From the NCBI GenBank assembly GCA_918026815.1, contig CAKJVC010000030.1, positions 1,476,238-1,540,237 on the forward strand: a DNA stretch of 64,000 bases, read 5' to 3'. The translations under genes were made by a program, and so were the position numbers. How positions within the stretch are numbered: the first letter of the stretch is position 1; the number at the start of each line of letters is the position of its first letter. Source of the DNA: Chalara sp. BL73 (taxonomy: Eukaryota; Ascomycota; Leotiomycetes; Helotiales). Positions 34,410 to 47,170 of this stretch are shown one piece after another. The notes below the pieces were generated by a model, which was not told the DNA's origin, ran no database searches, and saw nothing but the letters and a program-made list of their open reading frames with translations.

Positions 34410-36704
34410 TCAAAGATAGTTGACGAATGGCAAGCTGGTCTCGGCCTTGATAATCTCTAATGCTTGAAAAAGCTTTTCATCTTCGTATCTATGCAGCTAA
34501 TTAGCATCAGCCATTACTTGAACTTATGGATATCACCTTCTGCCAACGAGCTGCAGACTGATTGGCGCATCCTTGTATCCTTCAGCACCATATTCCTCCC
34601 ATAGTTCCCAGTTGAATTTATCCTTCTCGTTTATTGGATGATACTGCTGCTTTCCAGAATCTTTCTCAATGTCGACCTGATCCACGGGAAACACCAGTGC
34701 GGGATAATCAAGTAAATTCCACTGTGATGTATAGCCCCACCATTTCGATGTATTGATTTTAGGAGCAGCTCCAGGACCAACAGGACATAGAATTACATCA
34801 ACCATGGTAGTTGATTCTCCTGTTTCGCTTACAGCAGTCGAATTCCAAAGATGGGCATAGTCAACTCGATACGCATCGCGTTTCTCGATAGACCGCCACA
34901 TGCTGTTTATTGAATGTGCTTGAACATAAGGATTCTCTGCCAAAATATGTTTAGTGAGCGGTAAAATAGGCTCTCCAGATTCATTGATCGCTGCTAGCTC
35001 CTCAGCGCCACCATCAGAGAAATACAAATTTGCCTTTCGATCATTAGTTCATCGTTAGTCAAATAGATTTAGTAACTTGCAATGATTTCCCAGGCAAGGT
35101 CATGTTTATATGGTTTCCACTCAACAATATCGACTTTTCCGTTAGTCTTGAGCTTTTGGACAATTTGTTGAAGTGCTCGCGTAACAGGAGGGTGAGGCTT
35201 GACAACTCCATCGTTCCAAAGAACGGCAATTTTCAGATTCTTATTGTAGAAGAAGTTTTCCTCCTTCCAGGGAAATGGAAGTAGAGATGGTTCTTTGTAC
35301 CAGGGTTTAGCATCCACAAGCGTTTTAGTAAAAAGTTTGCAACCCTCTAAACTTGTGGATATGGGTCCAATGGTCGGGACAATTTGCTCTGCGCCACCCA
35401 TAGTCGCGATCAATCCACTCATAGGTAGACGACCTGTTGTTGGTTTGAATCCGTACACGCCTAGCCTAAGGATCAGGGCCCTTCTTCAAGCAGATGGAGC
35501 AAGCGTACCGTTGTTTGCAGCAGGTGAGCGTATAGAGCCGCCGACTTCATTGAATATAGAGTCAGCACTCATATAGACACAGTGAAAGTGCAAGTTATTT
35601 TTGTGTTACAGCGTAAGGGAAACATGGGATCACTCTAATACGGGGCACCACCGCGTCCTGACGCAAGTGCCTACTGTATTTCTGAGTAATTGATTTCTTG
35701 AGAGTTAAGTTCTGACTATGGTGAAACTAAGAGTATATATGACCCCTTCAAGGGTCACGTGAACGACACTCGTTCAAGTGTGTGAGCACGTCACCTGCTC
35801 TAGCTAATTGCACTAAACAGGAAATATCTCCAAGAAAAAGTGTTTCACGCACTTCAAGAGACTTACTATCTGTTGCAATTCCAAGAACTGAACCACGAAA
35901 ACCAACTAAGGCACCTTCTCCACCAGAACTACCGCCACTTGTCAATGTCGTGTTGAAGGGATTTGTCGTGACTCTTGAGGGTAATCAGCATATCTCATTG
36001 CTGCTCAGTGCTACCTTTTAGCCTACCCATATATATTGCTACTTGTTTCTATATGCATCAAAGACTGTGGTTGAGTGGTTCTGGCATAGAAAACTGCTCC
36101 TGCCGACCATAAGATCTGGCAGATATGAGGATCCTCCTTACACAATCTACCTACCCATCCGACAAATCCGGCGTTGTGATCACTATCCGCCATGCCCACA
36201 TGTTCTTTGACGCTGATTGGTATACCATGAAGAGGTCCAAGTGGTTTCCCGTGCGTGTTCAGGTATTCGTCGAGGTACGAGGCGCGTTCGAGGGCTCTCT
36301 CAGGAAGTAGTTCAGTGATACAATTCGTCCGTTGTCTGTGGTCAGTCACTTTCAAGGGTTGAAATCACGGGAGAGCTTACTGCCTTCTGTGCCAATCCAG
36401 CTCTTCTCAAGAACGCTTTCGCCACGGTGACAGCACTCAAAGTTCCATCTGCAAGCTTCGGCGCCAATTCTTCCACAGTGCTTTCCGTGATTTCGAGCTC
36501 ATCTGGTGTCAGTATTTCTTTCGCAAGTGAAATGGTGTTCAATGGTAGATCAGTGAGATACGGAAGAGGAGGGTCAACGGCAGCGACGGTCAAATCACGA
36601 TATGCTTGTCTGTCTGCAGCAACTTCCTGCCATGTCGCACCATTTGCTATGGTCACTGTTGCGGCAGGCATGAGGAGCGTCGTATTGTAGTTGTTCGAAA
36701 ACAA
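34410..36704 (-). CDS. Amidase-signature hydrolase (acetamidase type)
   Basis: It hydrolyses a carboxamide to acid and ammonia using a Ser-cis-Ser-Lys triad. In order: a first exon with LTPDELEITESTVEELAPKL, then GPLHGIPISVKEHVG (catalytic Lys), SGGSSGGEGALVGFRGS (cis-Ser), D-IGGSIRSPAANNGVYGFKPTTGRLP (nucleophile Ser) and a C-terminal part with CPVGPGAAPKI and YPALVFPV. A final exon YEDEKLFQALEII ends at 34410. The overall layout matches fungal AmdS-like acetamidases of about 550 residues. Most introns are near 50 nt, but the one splitting the Ile codon of D-IGGS (35866-35545) is 322 nt. The start could be the first Met (36704) or the Met 11 codons later. No signal peptide, so probably cytosolic. 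Confidence 0.9.
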
Positions 36705-38844
36705 GGTAGAAGAAGGAATCAGAGCTAATATTTAATGGCTTTTCCTATGTACATAGCAGATGGGTGTCTGAGGAGGAAGTTGTAAAGGCGTTCCAGCAGT
36801 GGAAGGGTGGGTGGTTATTGCCTGTATTAAACGATAAGGAATGAGGAGTCCCGATAAGCTTCACAGGCATAAAGCCGAATAGGGCAAGTCCTGCCGGAGG
36901 CTCATCTTGGCAGGAGCAGCTAGTGACGGACACCAGCTTGCCCCTGACGCTAAGCGAGACATAGATAGCCAGTGAAATCCACGCGGAAAACAAGTATCAA
37001 ATTATGCCCCTAGATCGTTTAAATTCTGGGCTCTAAAGACTCGAAAATGATCAAATCCTAGTGTTCCGTATCCTTGCAAGAGTAGAAAGAAGTTGGAAAC
37101 TTCAACGCAGCACGCAACGCCTGGTTGAAGGTATAAATTACTCCCATAATCTGAACGACCTATTGCTAATGCAAGGACAAAGAGTTAGAAAGAACATTAA
37201 AGACATGAGATTTCTCCCACTAGAAGAGGTGCGGTCGCAGTTGACCGAGATAGATTTATGCTATCCTAGCATTGTTCACTGCCGAATAGATGCAAAATGC
37301 AATAATTTTTTGTACTGTACAAGACCATTTTCAATAGCTTAGAGAAAATGTAATTATGAAAAAGGCGGATATACCACATAAACGTGCTATGATTGATCAC
37401 AGACGAAAAACGCCACGATAATAGAGTTTAAAACTGGTACGAGTTGTGGACAAGAATCGATGATCGTACGTAAGTGAAAGTCCAGATCACTTATGTAGTT
37501 CTGACTGAAGAATTTGCGATTCAAAGAGTTTGAATTGCTAAATGACTGTGGGTGTTTGCAAGACCCAATTCTACCGCCCGGAAATGGCTAGGAGATTTTT
37601 TTTGGGGGGGGGGGGGGGGGGGTTTGGCAAGGACGCAATGAAGAACTACTGCTCTTTGTCAGTCACCCTACAAGCCCCACATGCCGCCTTTAGGCGGAAA
37701 CTTGACTAACCTTACTGCAAAATCTGCCTTGAGCGCCATTCCTAAAGCATGATGAGCGAAGATGCATCTAGAGGCTATGGGATTGTATCGGATTAAACTC
37801 TCTAGGTAACAGTAAAAATCCATCGATTCAGCCAAAGTTCCAGGTGGCCCCGAAAAGACGCACGGGACAATAGCATTAGTACAGAAATTACCCTCAAACT
37901 TAAAAATATATTTGTACGATTTCCCTTTTGCTTGACCCTGGATTGCTTCAAAAGAGTTTGTTCGACACAAAGATCCGCAGCTTACTCTCGGATTTCAAGC
38001 CAAGAACGACTTTTGCGGCCGCCACCAAATGCTCCTGAAGGGCATATTGAATACCACGTTTTTCTAGTTCGGAAAGTTCCTTACTCATAAGGTTCAGGCC
38101 AGACAGTGAACTGTGCTATTCCTTCACCCCTTGCATGGCGCCCCCACTTATGCCTCCCACAACGATGATCGACAACTTTAATTCCCCTATCGATGGCGAC
38201 GACATGACCGGTAGTTAAGCATTACGCCGACGTTGTGATCTACGGATTCTGAACGGCCCCTTTGAGACTCCGTTTCGTTGATCTTCCTTAGCTCGTGAAA
38301 TGAGCGTTTCTCAAGTTCATCATCCCAGTGGATGTGGAAGTTGATCATTTGTTAGAAGGAGGTTAAGAAAACCAGTCTTGTTCTACGAGGATCAGTCCGA
38401 TACTTGGTGATTTACACGACATAGCTTCGGTATGAAGGACTGCTCTCGGTGAACAACAGAGAACTCCTTGGTGCCTTTTCAGTTAGAGCACGTGTATTTG
38501 AGGATCTAAAGTAAGGATGAGACTGCCATCACTAATTAGCTCGGACCCCCGAGACCATCAGCCGTGCAGTATCCTTTAATTATGATCGTCACATTATGAC
38601 CTCCCCCTTGGAAAATCAACTCTAACATCCAAACCTCAGAACGGCAGCGGAGGGAAGATCGGTGGAGTTAGGAATATTGAAAAAAGATGAGCTTCAAGGC
38701 CCCTACTTTCCAGGTGAAGTTATATCTGAAGCTCCTCTGTCCCATCCGGTGTCCTCATCCGGCAACACTCACTCACTCATTCATTCGTCCATAGCACTTC
38801 GATTCCACACTTTAGACATCTTCATACATTCTTTTATCTTCAAG
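36705..38844. other. Gene-poor region with a long G tract
   Basis: About 2.1 kb. It contains T8-G19 at 37596-37622 and only short frames. A minus-strand stretch at 37670-38220 has protein-like fragments in several frames, which might be a degraded gene, but I cannot name a family. Confidence 0.45.
37604..37622. repeat. G19 homopolymer preceded by T8
   Basis: Nineteen consecutive G after eight T. It is able to form a G-quadruplex and is prone to replication slippage or sequencing error. Confidence 0.9.
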
Positions 38845-39549
38845 ATGCGTTTCTCCACAGTTTCCGTTCTTGCGGCCCTCAGCTTTGTTGCTCCATCGTT
38901 CGGGGCTCCTCAAACAAGCTCCCTGGGGCGGAAGGGCAGCCTTCTCGCCACCACACACACTGTTGTGTCAGACCTCCAATCCAGCGTCATTGCCGACGTG
39001 GACTCTATTGGTAGGTACAATGATCCAATAACAGATATTATGGCTGGCTAACATGCATTAAGCCGACCTTGTCGCCGGAGAAGTTACAGATGTGATTGTG
39101 CCTGACTTGGCCACGGATCTCGAGGATATTGCCAAATCAATCGAGACAGCTTTAGGAACTCTCGTCCCTACCGTCGCGACTTCGGTCATTGGTCTCGTAC
39201 TCGGAGAAGTCGGTTCTTTGCTCCAGACAGTGGAAACCCTCAAGGATGTTGTTTCCCGTATCGTCGATGTAGTTGATGACGTTGTTGGTGGGCTTCCTCA
39301 AGGTACATCGACCTCCATCCTTATTATGAGCACCTACTAACCATCACAGAAATTGTTGCGCTCCTCACTACCGAAATCACTAATGTCCTTCAACTTTTGG
39401 ATCCTCTTGTCAGCCCAATCCTAACACTTGTTGACGATGTTGTCTCCCAAGCTGAGTCCACAGATAGCGTTGCTGCATTACTTGCAGCAACTGTCGCTGA
39501 TATCAAGGCTATCTTGGCAAGTGTTGTTGCACCAGTCGAGCGAGTCTAA
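38845..39549 (+). CDS. Small secreted alpha-helical protein without cysteines
   Basis: Three exons. The first starts MRFSTVSVLAALSFVAPSFGAP, a textbook signal peptide, and runs to a GTAGGT donor near 39012. The second runs to near 39300 and the third ends at 39549. The mature part is made of amphipathic Val/Leu/Asp/Thr helices (ADLVAGEVTDVIVPDLATDL, VVSRIVDVVDDVVGGL, LTLVDDVVSQAES) with no cysteine and no known catalytic motif. The pattern recalls hydrophobic-surface-binding or cell-wall mannoprotein-like secreted proteins of ascomycetes, but I cannot assign it. A role at the cell surface or in host/substrate contact is inference from secretion alone. An in-frame Met 61 codons upstream is ignored because it would bury the signal peptide. 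Confidence 0.8.
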
Positions 39550-40809
39550 AGAGATCAAATTTGCTATGGGACCGTGCAAGGTGAGCAGTAGTGCAGGGAG
39601 ATGCCGGTACATACCATAATATATAATAGTAGTCGAGTACAAAGTATCAGGCTTGGAATATACAAGCCTAATGTGGCCCGAAATACTGGCTGTTGTGCCA
39701 TGTGTTCGGGGTAGACGGTAGTTAGATTAATGTTATTGTCAAGGACAATTGACTCCCGAAACATGTTGTCAATTCTAACAAAAATTAATCCCGTGATGAT
39801 TCAACTATTGATAGTCCCACTGATCTTCCATCCGCATAAGCAAGGAAAGACTTCCAGTAGTCGGCCCACAGTTTTGCAAACCGGCGGCAGTCCAGGTGGT
39901 TCCAAGTGGAAATTCGACTAGCAGTCCCGTTTCCAAACGTAGAGTAGCAATTTACTGGTGTCTGAACCACCGCTCCGCTGAGTTCAGTTAACCTAATAGT
40001 GGTCCAAAATTTGCTGCCCCTGTACGGTGTTAGACTCGCGGTATAAGTCCAATGAACAACGAACATTTAGTAAGGCTGATAGGCAGATATAAAGGAGGGT
40101 GCTTTCGTTATGTAAGACCTCGACCGGAATGGAATTGCAGCCCCGGAAATATCTCCGTACTAAAGATGGCCGTCATTTCGGATATCATTGCCTTCAAACA
40201 TAGCTAAAGATATACAACTGCAGTTGTTAGTTTCATTGTTCTACTGGCATATCACATGATCAGGAGCTAGCTGGTCAGTCCAATCTTCCCTTTCGGCCAA
40301 GAATATCAGCCGATTGACTGCTTATAGGTAAAATAGGGCAAGTAGTCTCATTTCGATATCTGAGACGAAATCTTGGCTAGTAGCCAGCATGTCACACTGT
40401 GTGTGAACGATCATATCCAAAAAAAAGTCAAAAAAAAAAGAAATTTTCATTTCAATGTTATGCTCTGATTATGGCCTGCGACTCACCGCCTGCTTGCTAA
40501 GCTTTAAGAGAATACGCGATCTAGGGGGTCAGCCTTGTCCTGTGCACAAACAACACCCAAAACATCAGGATCTCACTCCAAATTCTTCGAGGCATCGTCC
40601 TTATATTTCCAACGGCGCCCCAGGGTTTAGTCACCTCGTTTCCGTCAGTAATGCCAAAGGGAGAATTAAACAAATCAATAACAAACTACTTGGTGAGTGG
40701 GTAAATTTGTGATTATCTGCTTTTCTGCTAAGTTGTGCATCAACGCAGTTCTGTTAATGACTTCAACCTTCCAAAGGCTCAAAAGGAGCGGTAGACGCTC
40801 TCTCTAAAT
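39550..40809. other. Intergenic
   Basis: About 1.3 kb. A 93-codon minus-strand frame at 40066-39785 (with NHLDCRRFAKLWADYWKSFL) looks mildly protein-like but has no context, start support or known family. Confidence 0.4.
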
Positions 40810-41905
40810 ATGAAGACAAATCTATCGACCCCTCCCCGCTGCTTCTCCAAGTTTAGTTGTTTGCCCACAGAGCTACGGCTGAAAATATGGAGGTACGCGC
40901 TCCCCAGCCCACGAGTTCTAGTCCCATCAATGAACTACCCCAACCTGCCCTTCGATGCATTCGCTCAAACCCCACAATCAGTCACATCTCTATTGCAGGT
41001 ATGCTGCGAATCTCGGAAAGTCGCCGCGAAGGTCTACCAGCCCCTATTTTCTCCCAGTCGTGCCGTGTGGTTGTTTAATGCTGAGATCGATGTCCTACTA
41101 ATCAATCATGACGACCTTTCGGCCATGATTTTGAGATGCCTGACACCTCATGCGTTCCAGAATTTGAAGCATCTGGCGTTCAGTTTTGATTTTCTGAATT
41201 GTGAGTGGAACTGGCAGGCGCATAATTATCTGGGAACTCCTCACCTTTTGAAATTCACAAATTTGGAGAAGATCACTGTTCTTATTGGCCTACCACATGA
41301 GGTGAGTTGTTCAGAGTGCACAAGCATATTCCTTCCAAAGGGGTATGTTCAATGATTGAACTAAGTTCTCGCCTTTCTTTGACCTTCCTGATCATCTTGA
41401 TTATCAGTGCTGAATAAGAAATTAGTCAATAGCCATGTCAAGCGCGACGGAGCTCCCACGCCATTTATTCCGGGTTGCCGATGAAAGCATAGGTTTAATC
41501 ACCAATGGAGCCTATGTTGGGAGTTCCAGTAAGAAGGACAGAAGTTTTTGGGTGTTACTGGTCCTTTTACATGTCATTAATATGCTCGGAGACTTGAATT
41601 TGAGCGAAGGTACGATAACCTCTCGAACGTGTACATATTAAGTACTCTCTCGTGTTGGAGATCCTGCTGACCTCGAGACTCATATAGGTAATGACACCTG
41701 GACAATACCTACTGTAGGAGTGATGTTCACGGCAATGAACTATTATAATGACCCAGAGTACCGCACTGATCAAGCCTGGTTCCCCGCGGCTCAGCTTCTC
41801 GATATTGCTGCATGGACCAATGATGGGGACGACGACGAGACTACAGACGATGGTCAACAGAGCGAGGAATCTGAGGATGATGGCACTAATGATAAGAAGG
41901 CTTGA
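40810..41905 (+). CDS. 2EXR-domain protein
   Basis: Three exons (40810-41301, 41426-41609, 41688-41905) join in phase to 894 nt, 297 residues. Near the N-terminus it has FSCLPTELRLKIWRYALPSPRVL, the hallmark of the fungal 2EXR domain, followed by SLLQVCCESRKVA, typical of these F-box-like proteins. The C-terminus is very acidic (DGDDDETTDDGQQSEESEDD). 2EXR proteins are abundant and expanded in filamentous ascomycetes. Their function is not established. No membrane segment or signal peptide is evident. Confidence 0.82.
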
Positions 41906-43072
41906 CATGTTAGTCAAAGTGTGAAACGCTCGATATTTGCAGTTGGCAGCAGGTTGGGTTGTGCAGGTAGTTGTATTTGTCCTAGTGTGTGATTATAAAT
42001 CAAATACCTTCTCCGGTGGGAGATAGGCCGCCCTCAAGACAAGCAGCACTAATTCAATGTGACCAATCTTGGATCAAGTCTAGAGACTTAGATTCAACGC
42101 ACCAAAACGGTCCATGCATTAAAGAGGACAGGCCGTGTTACATCAAATGAAACCTTTCAATGAGGGATTCAAAATATCAGAAGAGTCCGAGCCCTAATCT
42201 TTATCCTTTCTACCCTACTGGATTCAGCAGACTGCTCCGCATTTTCTTTGATCGCCTCGCAAATGTTTTACGTCTATATACCTACCGTCAGCTACCATAA
42301 ATTATCCAGTATCCTTGATGTACCTCTTGGATGCCACGTCGTAGCAGTGGAACGTCATCACATGATGATAGATGCCAGCAAGCACCTCAGGGACAGCTAG
42401 ATAATTTCGACTGACCATTCACCTAAGGGTAATGAGACTTGAAAGTATGCTACAAAGCAGTAATCTACGTCTAAGAGATGACGTTCCACGGTCTGGGCAT
42501 CCGAACTCCGTAACGGATATTTACACCGCAAGGGCCACGTGTGGAGCCGACAGAGCAGCATTAGGCAGCAACATTTTGAGCCATCCAAATCACTTACAGC
42601 AGCATTAAGTGTTAATATCATCAAAGAATAAATTGGCAGCCTGAAATCCTCATCATCAATTTCAATAAGCGCTTGTTCACTCTGCATAGATGCCGTTGCT
42701 TTGTTGAGAAAAGGGCCAAAATAGATGGCTATTCGGGCCTAAATCAACATACCCGAACCCGACTTGGCAAACACGTCTCATCAACGTACATGGTCACTCG
42801 TCCATCTTGGATATTATTTCTACTTCTCAAAGATGGCGCTGAATTGATCACTGTCTCAAAATGGAAGGAGATAACATCGTTATTCGCGTCCAGCGTTAGT
42901 CTAATGTCGGGTGTTGTTCGTAACGATTATCCATTAAAGAGCTGACCACAGCCACTCTCATTCTTTTTGAGTTTCATGGTGGTTTACCTTGTATCTTATC
43001 AATTGTACCTACGCCCCCTTCTCCCTCTTTCCCTCCCATAGAATCGAGACCGTACTTTCCTCCGCGACTACA
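41906..43072. other. Intergenic, nothing recognised
   Basis: About 1.2 kb. Short frames only. The last part is the MFS promoter, with a pyrimidine-rich stretch just before the start codon. Confidence 0.5.
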
Positions 43073-44840
43073 ATGGCAGTATCATCAACCCCAATAGAGG
43101 TCCACGAGGAACCTCAAGAGTCCAGCCCGCTCCTCCCAACAAGCTCACGTGAAGCTTCTCCTGTCCGCCATGCGCCGCATCCTCTTTACATCCGCGTCAC
43201 CACAATCATTTGCATCAGTATCTTCTTGATCGAGATCGGCGATTATCTGATGCGCGCTCCGTCGATGCGCATCATGGAGGATATAATCTGCAGCCACTAC
43301 TATCGGTCACATGACCCAACACGATATTCGCTTAGCATTCCCATTCCGGAAGCCGATTGCAAGATCCCGCCCGTTCAAGCAGAAGTGGCTTTTTTGAGAG
43401 GCTGGGATGTAACGTTATCAAGTTTGCCGTCTATCTTGCTGGCTGTTCCTTGTATGTCGTAGTTTTACAAATGTCCTGCTTCGAATATAAATCACTAATC
43501 GAACAAAAGATGGCACTTTGGCCGATAAATATGGGAGAAAAGTAGTCGCAATACTGTCGTTGACTGGAGTCATGCTGAACCTGATCTGGGCAATGTTTAC
43601 TTGTAAGTATCGATGACCTATGACAGCATTGGTGCGTATGCTAATCGTCAAAGTCTCGCTCAGCGAGGTCATCAGCTTACGATGGATTTGGCTTGGAGAC
43701 GCTTTCTTTTTAATTGGTGGAGGCACAGCTGTGCTCAGGTCGATGTGGTATGCAATGGTCGCCGATGTGGTTACAGAGAAGCAAAGGTAAATCTACTCCT
43801 GTTCTTCGCTTTCCTGGGGGTCATACTGATTGTACTCTTAGAGCCGCCGTCTTCTTCCGAGTCAACGCGCTGGCTTTGACCTCAACGGTTATTGGTGTAC
43901 CTCTCGCCAGCTACATGATGAAAAAGAGCTACATCGTCCCAATGTGGCTCGGGATAGGGTTTATCGCTCTGGGAATACCATGCACATTCTGGCTCCCAGA
44001 AACGCTGGGTGGGTTATATCTCCCTTTTTACCTTTACCTCCGAGTCCATCAAAGAAGATAAACTAACATTACAAAATAGAAAAAAGTGTGACACCATATC
44101 CGGATTCGGATTCTGATACAGAATATGGGGAGGACCAGGAATCTTTCCCGGAGACACGCAACACATCCCTTAGGCACCAAGTCTTCACCTTCCTTGCCAA
44201 AACCAAAGAAGAACACTTCATGCTACAATCTCCCATGCTCATGGTGCTCTCTCTCACGTTCATAATCCAATCCCTCAGTGCGCGCTCCACCGAATTTCTC
44301 TACCAGCTGGCCTCCGAGCGTTTCCACTGGAAGCTCGCCGACGCATCCTTCCTCATCCCCATCGGCGCCATCACCAACTTCATCGTACTCATCGTGGTCC
44401 TTCCTTTGATCTCCCGACATCTAACTAAGAACCTTAAGCTTAGCTCCGTGATCTGCGACCTCATAATCTCGCGCGGCTCCCTCGTTGTCCTTATTGTTGG
44501 GTCGCTAGCCATTGCATGGGCGCCGCTGCCTGGATTCTATATCCTAGGCACCATCATTTTCTCTTGTGGGGCGGGATTTCCGCCGGCGCTCAGGAGTCTG
44601 GTTACGAGTCTGGTGCATCCGCATCAGGTGAGCAGGTTATATGCTGTGATGGCCATTATCGATGTGCTGGGGCAGATGGTGTACAGTCCTATTCTGTCGA
44701 AAGGCTTTGGATGGGGCGCGCATCTGGGAGATCAATGGACGGGCATGGCGTTCATTTTCTGTGCCATACTGTTTGCTGTGGCTGGATTCCCGGTTTGGTT
44801 TGTGAGGAAACCAACGAGGGATATAGATGTACATGGTTGA
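43073..44840 (+). CDS. Major facilitator superfamily transporter
   Basis: A multi-exon membrane transporter. After a polar N-terminus (SSPLLPTS) the first helix is RVTTIICISIFLIEIGDYL. A long extracytoplasmic loop with two cysteines follows. The second exon carries the MFS signature loop YGTLADKYGRKVVAIL. Further helices and the central loop SDSDTEYGEDQES separate two six-helix halves. The second half has FIIQSLSARSTEFLYQ, ILGTIIFSCGAGFPPALRSL and a last helix before WFVRKPTRD. Introns interrupt near 43450, 43600, 43785 and 44010. Substrate is unknown. The long first loop and the ...AVLRSMWYAMVADV segment are typical of a fungal-specific MFS group. No biosynthetic genes adjoin it, so it need not belong to a cluster. 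Confidence 0.88.
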
Positions 44841-45241
44841 TTTTTGATTTTGGGTATATTTGTTTCACTTCAAGCTTATAATGCGAGACCGGATGAGAGA
44901 GACTAGAAGGGGGTAGACTTGGAAACTGGCAACATATAGACGCAAGCGTGGCGTTCTGGGCGTCATGCATATCAAGGTTTTGAGTGATGGGTTAGAATAA
45001 TAACAAGGCTAAACCACACATAATTATATTGAGAGATTTACTCTATTATATTCAAGATAACCTCACTTAGCTCTAACTCTTTCGTAATTAGGGCCGGGGG
45101 TATGATATCATTTGACATCTTCGTGTACGCTTCGGAATAAGCTCATCTACTTTAAGATTCCTTCACAGAGGTACTCCGAAGGTGTGCTTGAACGCGCGAC
45201 GTCAAAGCACGATTTCTTTGTTCCGAGTATATCTCGACCTC
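44841..45241. other. Intergenic between convergent transporter genes
   Basis: About 400 nt of 3' flanks. Nothing else seen. Confidence 0.5.
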
Positions 45242-47170
45242 TCAGATAATCATACGCTGCTGGCTTTCCGAGTCCGACGCCACCGCCACCTCCTTTTCTA
45301 TGCTTCGGTTCTCCCTCCTCTGCAGGAGCCAGACAATCGCTGTAATCGCGAACTGCGCTAAGAACGCAAAGCTAGAATAAATGAACCCTTTCTTGAATCT
45401 TGGCGCATCTGTTGCAGGGTAGGTGAGAAGCGGCAACCAGGCGTGGATGCTATTAATCACGTGGATCAGTATAGTTATTCTTGGCCGGAAGAAATAGACT
45501 TACGCGTATCCACTGGCATTCATGATTCCGAGCACTAAAGCTCGTTCTTCTGCATCTCTGCCGCAGATTTCGTTCGCCCAGCTCATGGAAAGTGGCCCAT
45601 ATGCCACGGCACCACGACTAATGAAGTAAGCAGCCCAATGTAGACCGTTTGGAACATTCCAGATGGCGAGCACGATAGCACTGAAGAGTCCGAAAGTCTA
45701 TTTGCGAGTTAGCTCTCTAGTTTTAGATCGAAGAGGTAAAATTGAAAGCGGCGGGGGGACGCACTGTTGAGATTGACATAACGGACGCTCTTCTTCTGAG
45801 ATAATCACTCAGAATAGCAAATCCGACGGTAGTAACAAGTTGTACCACACTTTGTCCCGTTGGAATAATGTTCTGCGTTAATCAGCCGGCGAATTCACGA
45901 ACTTAGTGCGAAGTTGAACTCACAATCAGGCTGACGGGGTATCCCTTATCCTTCAGCCATAACTGGAATGGCGCGACACTTCCACTGGAGCCTGTATTGA
46001 TGAAGATGATATAAAGCAGCGTCAACCCATACACATGCCATCGCGTAAATACTCTTCGGATAATACTCAAGCCTAGCTTAGTTCTCGGCGCTCTGCCTAT
46101 CTCATTCATTCTCTGAATAGCCAGCTCCCTGTCATCAGCATTAAGGTAGAACGCCCTCGTATTCTCAGGCAGGTCAGGAATGGCAAAATATCCCATGCAA
46201 GCAATAGGTAAGCTGATCACGCCATCCATGATGAAAATCCATTGCCAGCCTGCTTTTCCTAAGGTGCCGTTCAGGCCCTTATATACTGCAGCTTGGAGAT
46301 ATCCGGTGAAGAACCCTGCGGCAGCGGATGAGGCGTGAAAGATACAGGCCCGCTTGCCTAGCTCGGAGGGCTTGTACCATGATCCGATGATAAAATGGGC
46401 CGCCGGATAGAAGATTGATTCTACGAGCCCAACGAAGAATCGGATAGCGATGACCTGATTGGATGTGGTGGCTGCGGCGAGACAGAATGTGAGAACCGTC
46501 CATACGATCTCACATGATGGGATCCAGATTGATGGTCTTATTTTGGTGCTTTCTAGCAATTAGCTAATAACTTCACTTAAAAAAAAGCTTTTGAATGACA
46601 TACAGTATAAGTTGCGAAGGGAGCTGTCCTATAACGTAGCCTGACGTCCAGGCGACATCGATCATATTTATCTCGTTCTTGTTCATCCTGAGATCTTCTT
46701 TCATGCCTGAAACATAGGCAGCTCCAATATTGTTTGAATCAAGATTTTTGATGAAATACCCCAATGACAGGATTGTGAGCAACGAGAAGTCGAGTTTTTG
46801 AAGAAACTTCCGCTCTCTTTGAGTTCTCGTGGGCTCATAATCCCCTTGGCCTATGTTAACGACACTCTCGGGACAAAGTACTAGAGAGCATACAAAAATA
46901 TGACCACCATGGAGCTTTCTTACGCTCCTCTCCGTCATTGCTGTCATTACTATCGTTGCCACTGAGCCCTGAATCCGACCCCACAGCGGAAACTCTATGA
47001 GCTTCCGTTATACTTTTAGTATCTGCCATGGTGGTGGGTAGTAATGGGACGAACGTTTCGTCTATATCAAACGAATTCTCGGCGCCTTCGCCGGACTTAA
47101 ATGGTTGGGCGCTCCAGCGGCTGGACGCATACTTGGACAAATTTCCAAACAGTTGGGCAAAGGGGCTCAT
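45242..47170 (-). CDS. Dal5-family (anion:cation symporter) permease
   Basis: An MFS permease of the allantoate/nicotinate/cysteine type. Family blocks in order are a polar N-terminus, RKFLQKLDFSLLTILSLGYFIKNLDSNNIGAAYVSGM (in pieces), VAWTSGYVIGQLPSQL, IRFFVGLVESIFYPAAHFIIGSWY and ELGKRACIFHASSAAAGFFTGYLQ. Then come GWQWIFIMDGVISLP, FAIPDLPENTRAF, a segment with SMSWANEICGRDAEERALVLGIMN, and the last helix near FAITAIVWLL. Several introns; the one after EER joins to QGDYEPTRT in phase. The start may be 47170 or the Met of MADTKSIT at 47029. Divergent next to the sulfonate dioxygenase, so a sulfonate or sulfur-compound substrate is the best guess. Confidence 0.88.

Noticed and set aside
37670..38220. 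Protein-like fragments on the minus strand, possible degraded gene
   Set aside because: Fragments switch frames and contain many stops, and I could not tie them to any family.
39785..40066. 93-codon minus-strand frame with Trp/Asn-rich sequence
   Set aside because: No start context, no neighbours and no family. It cannot be separated from chance.
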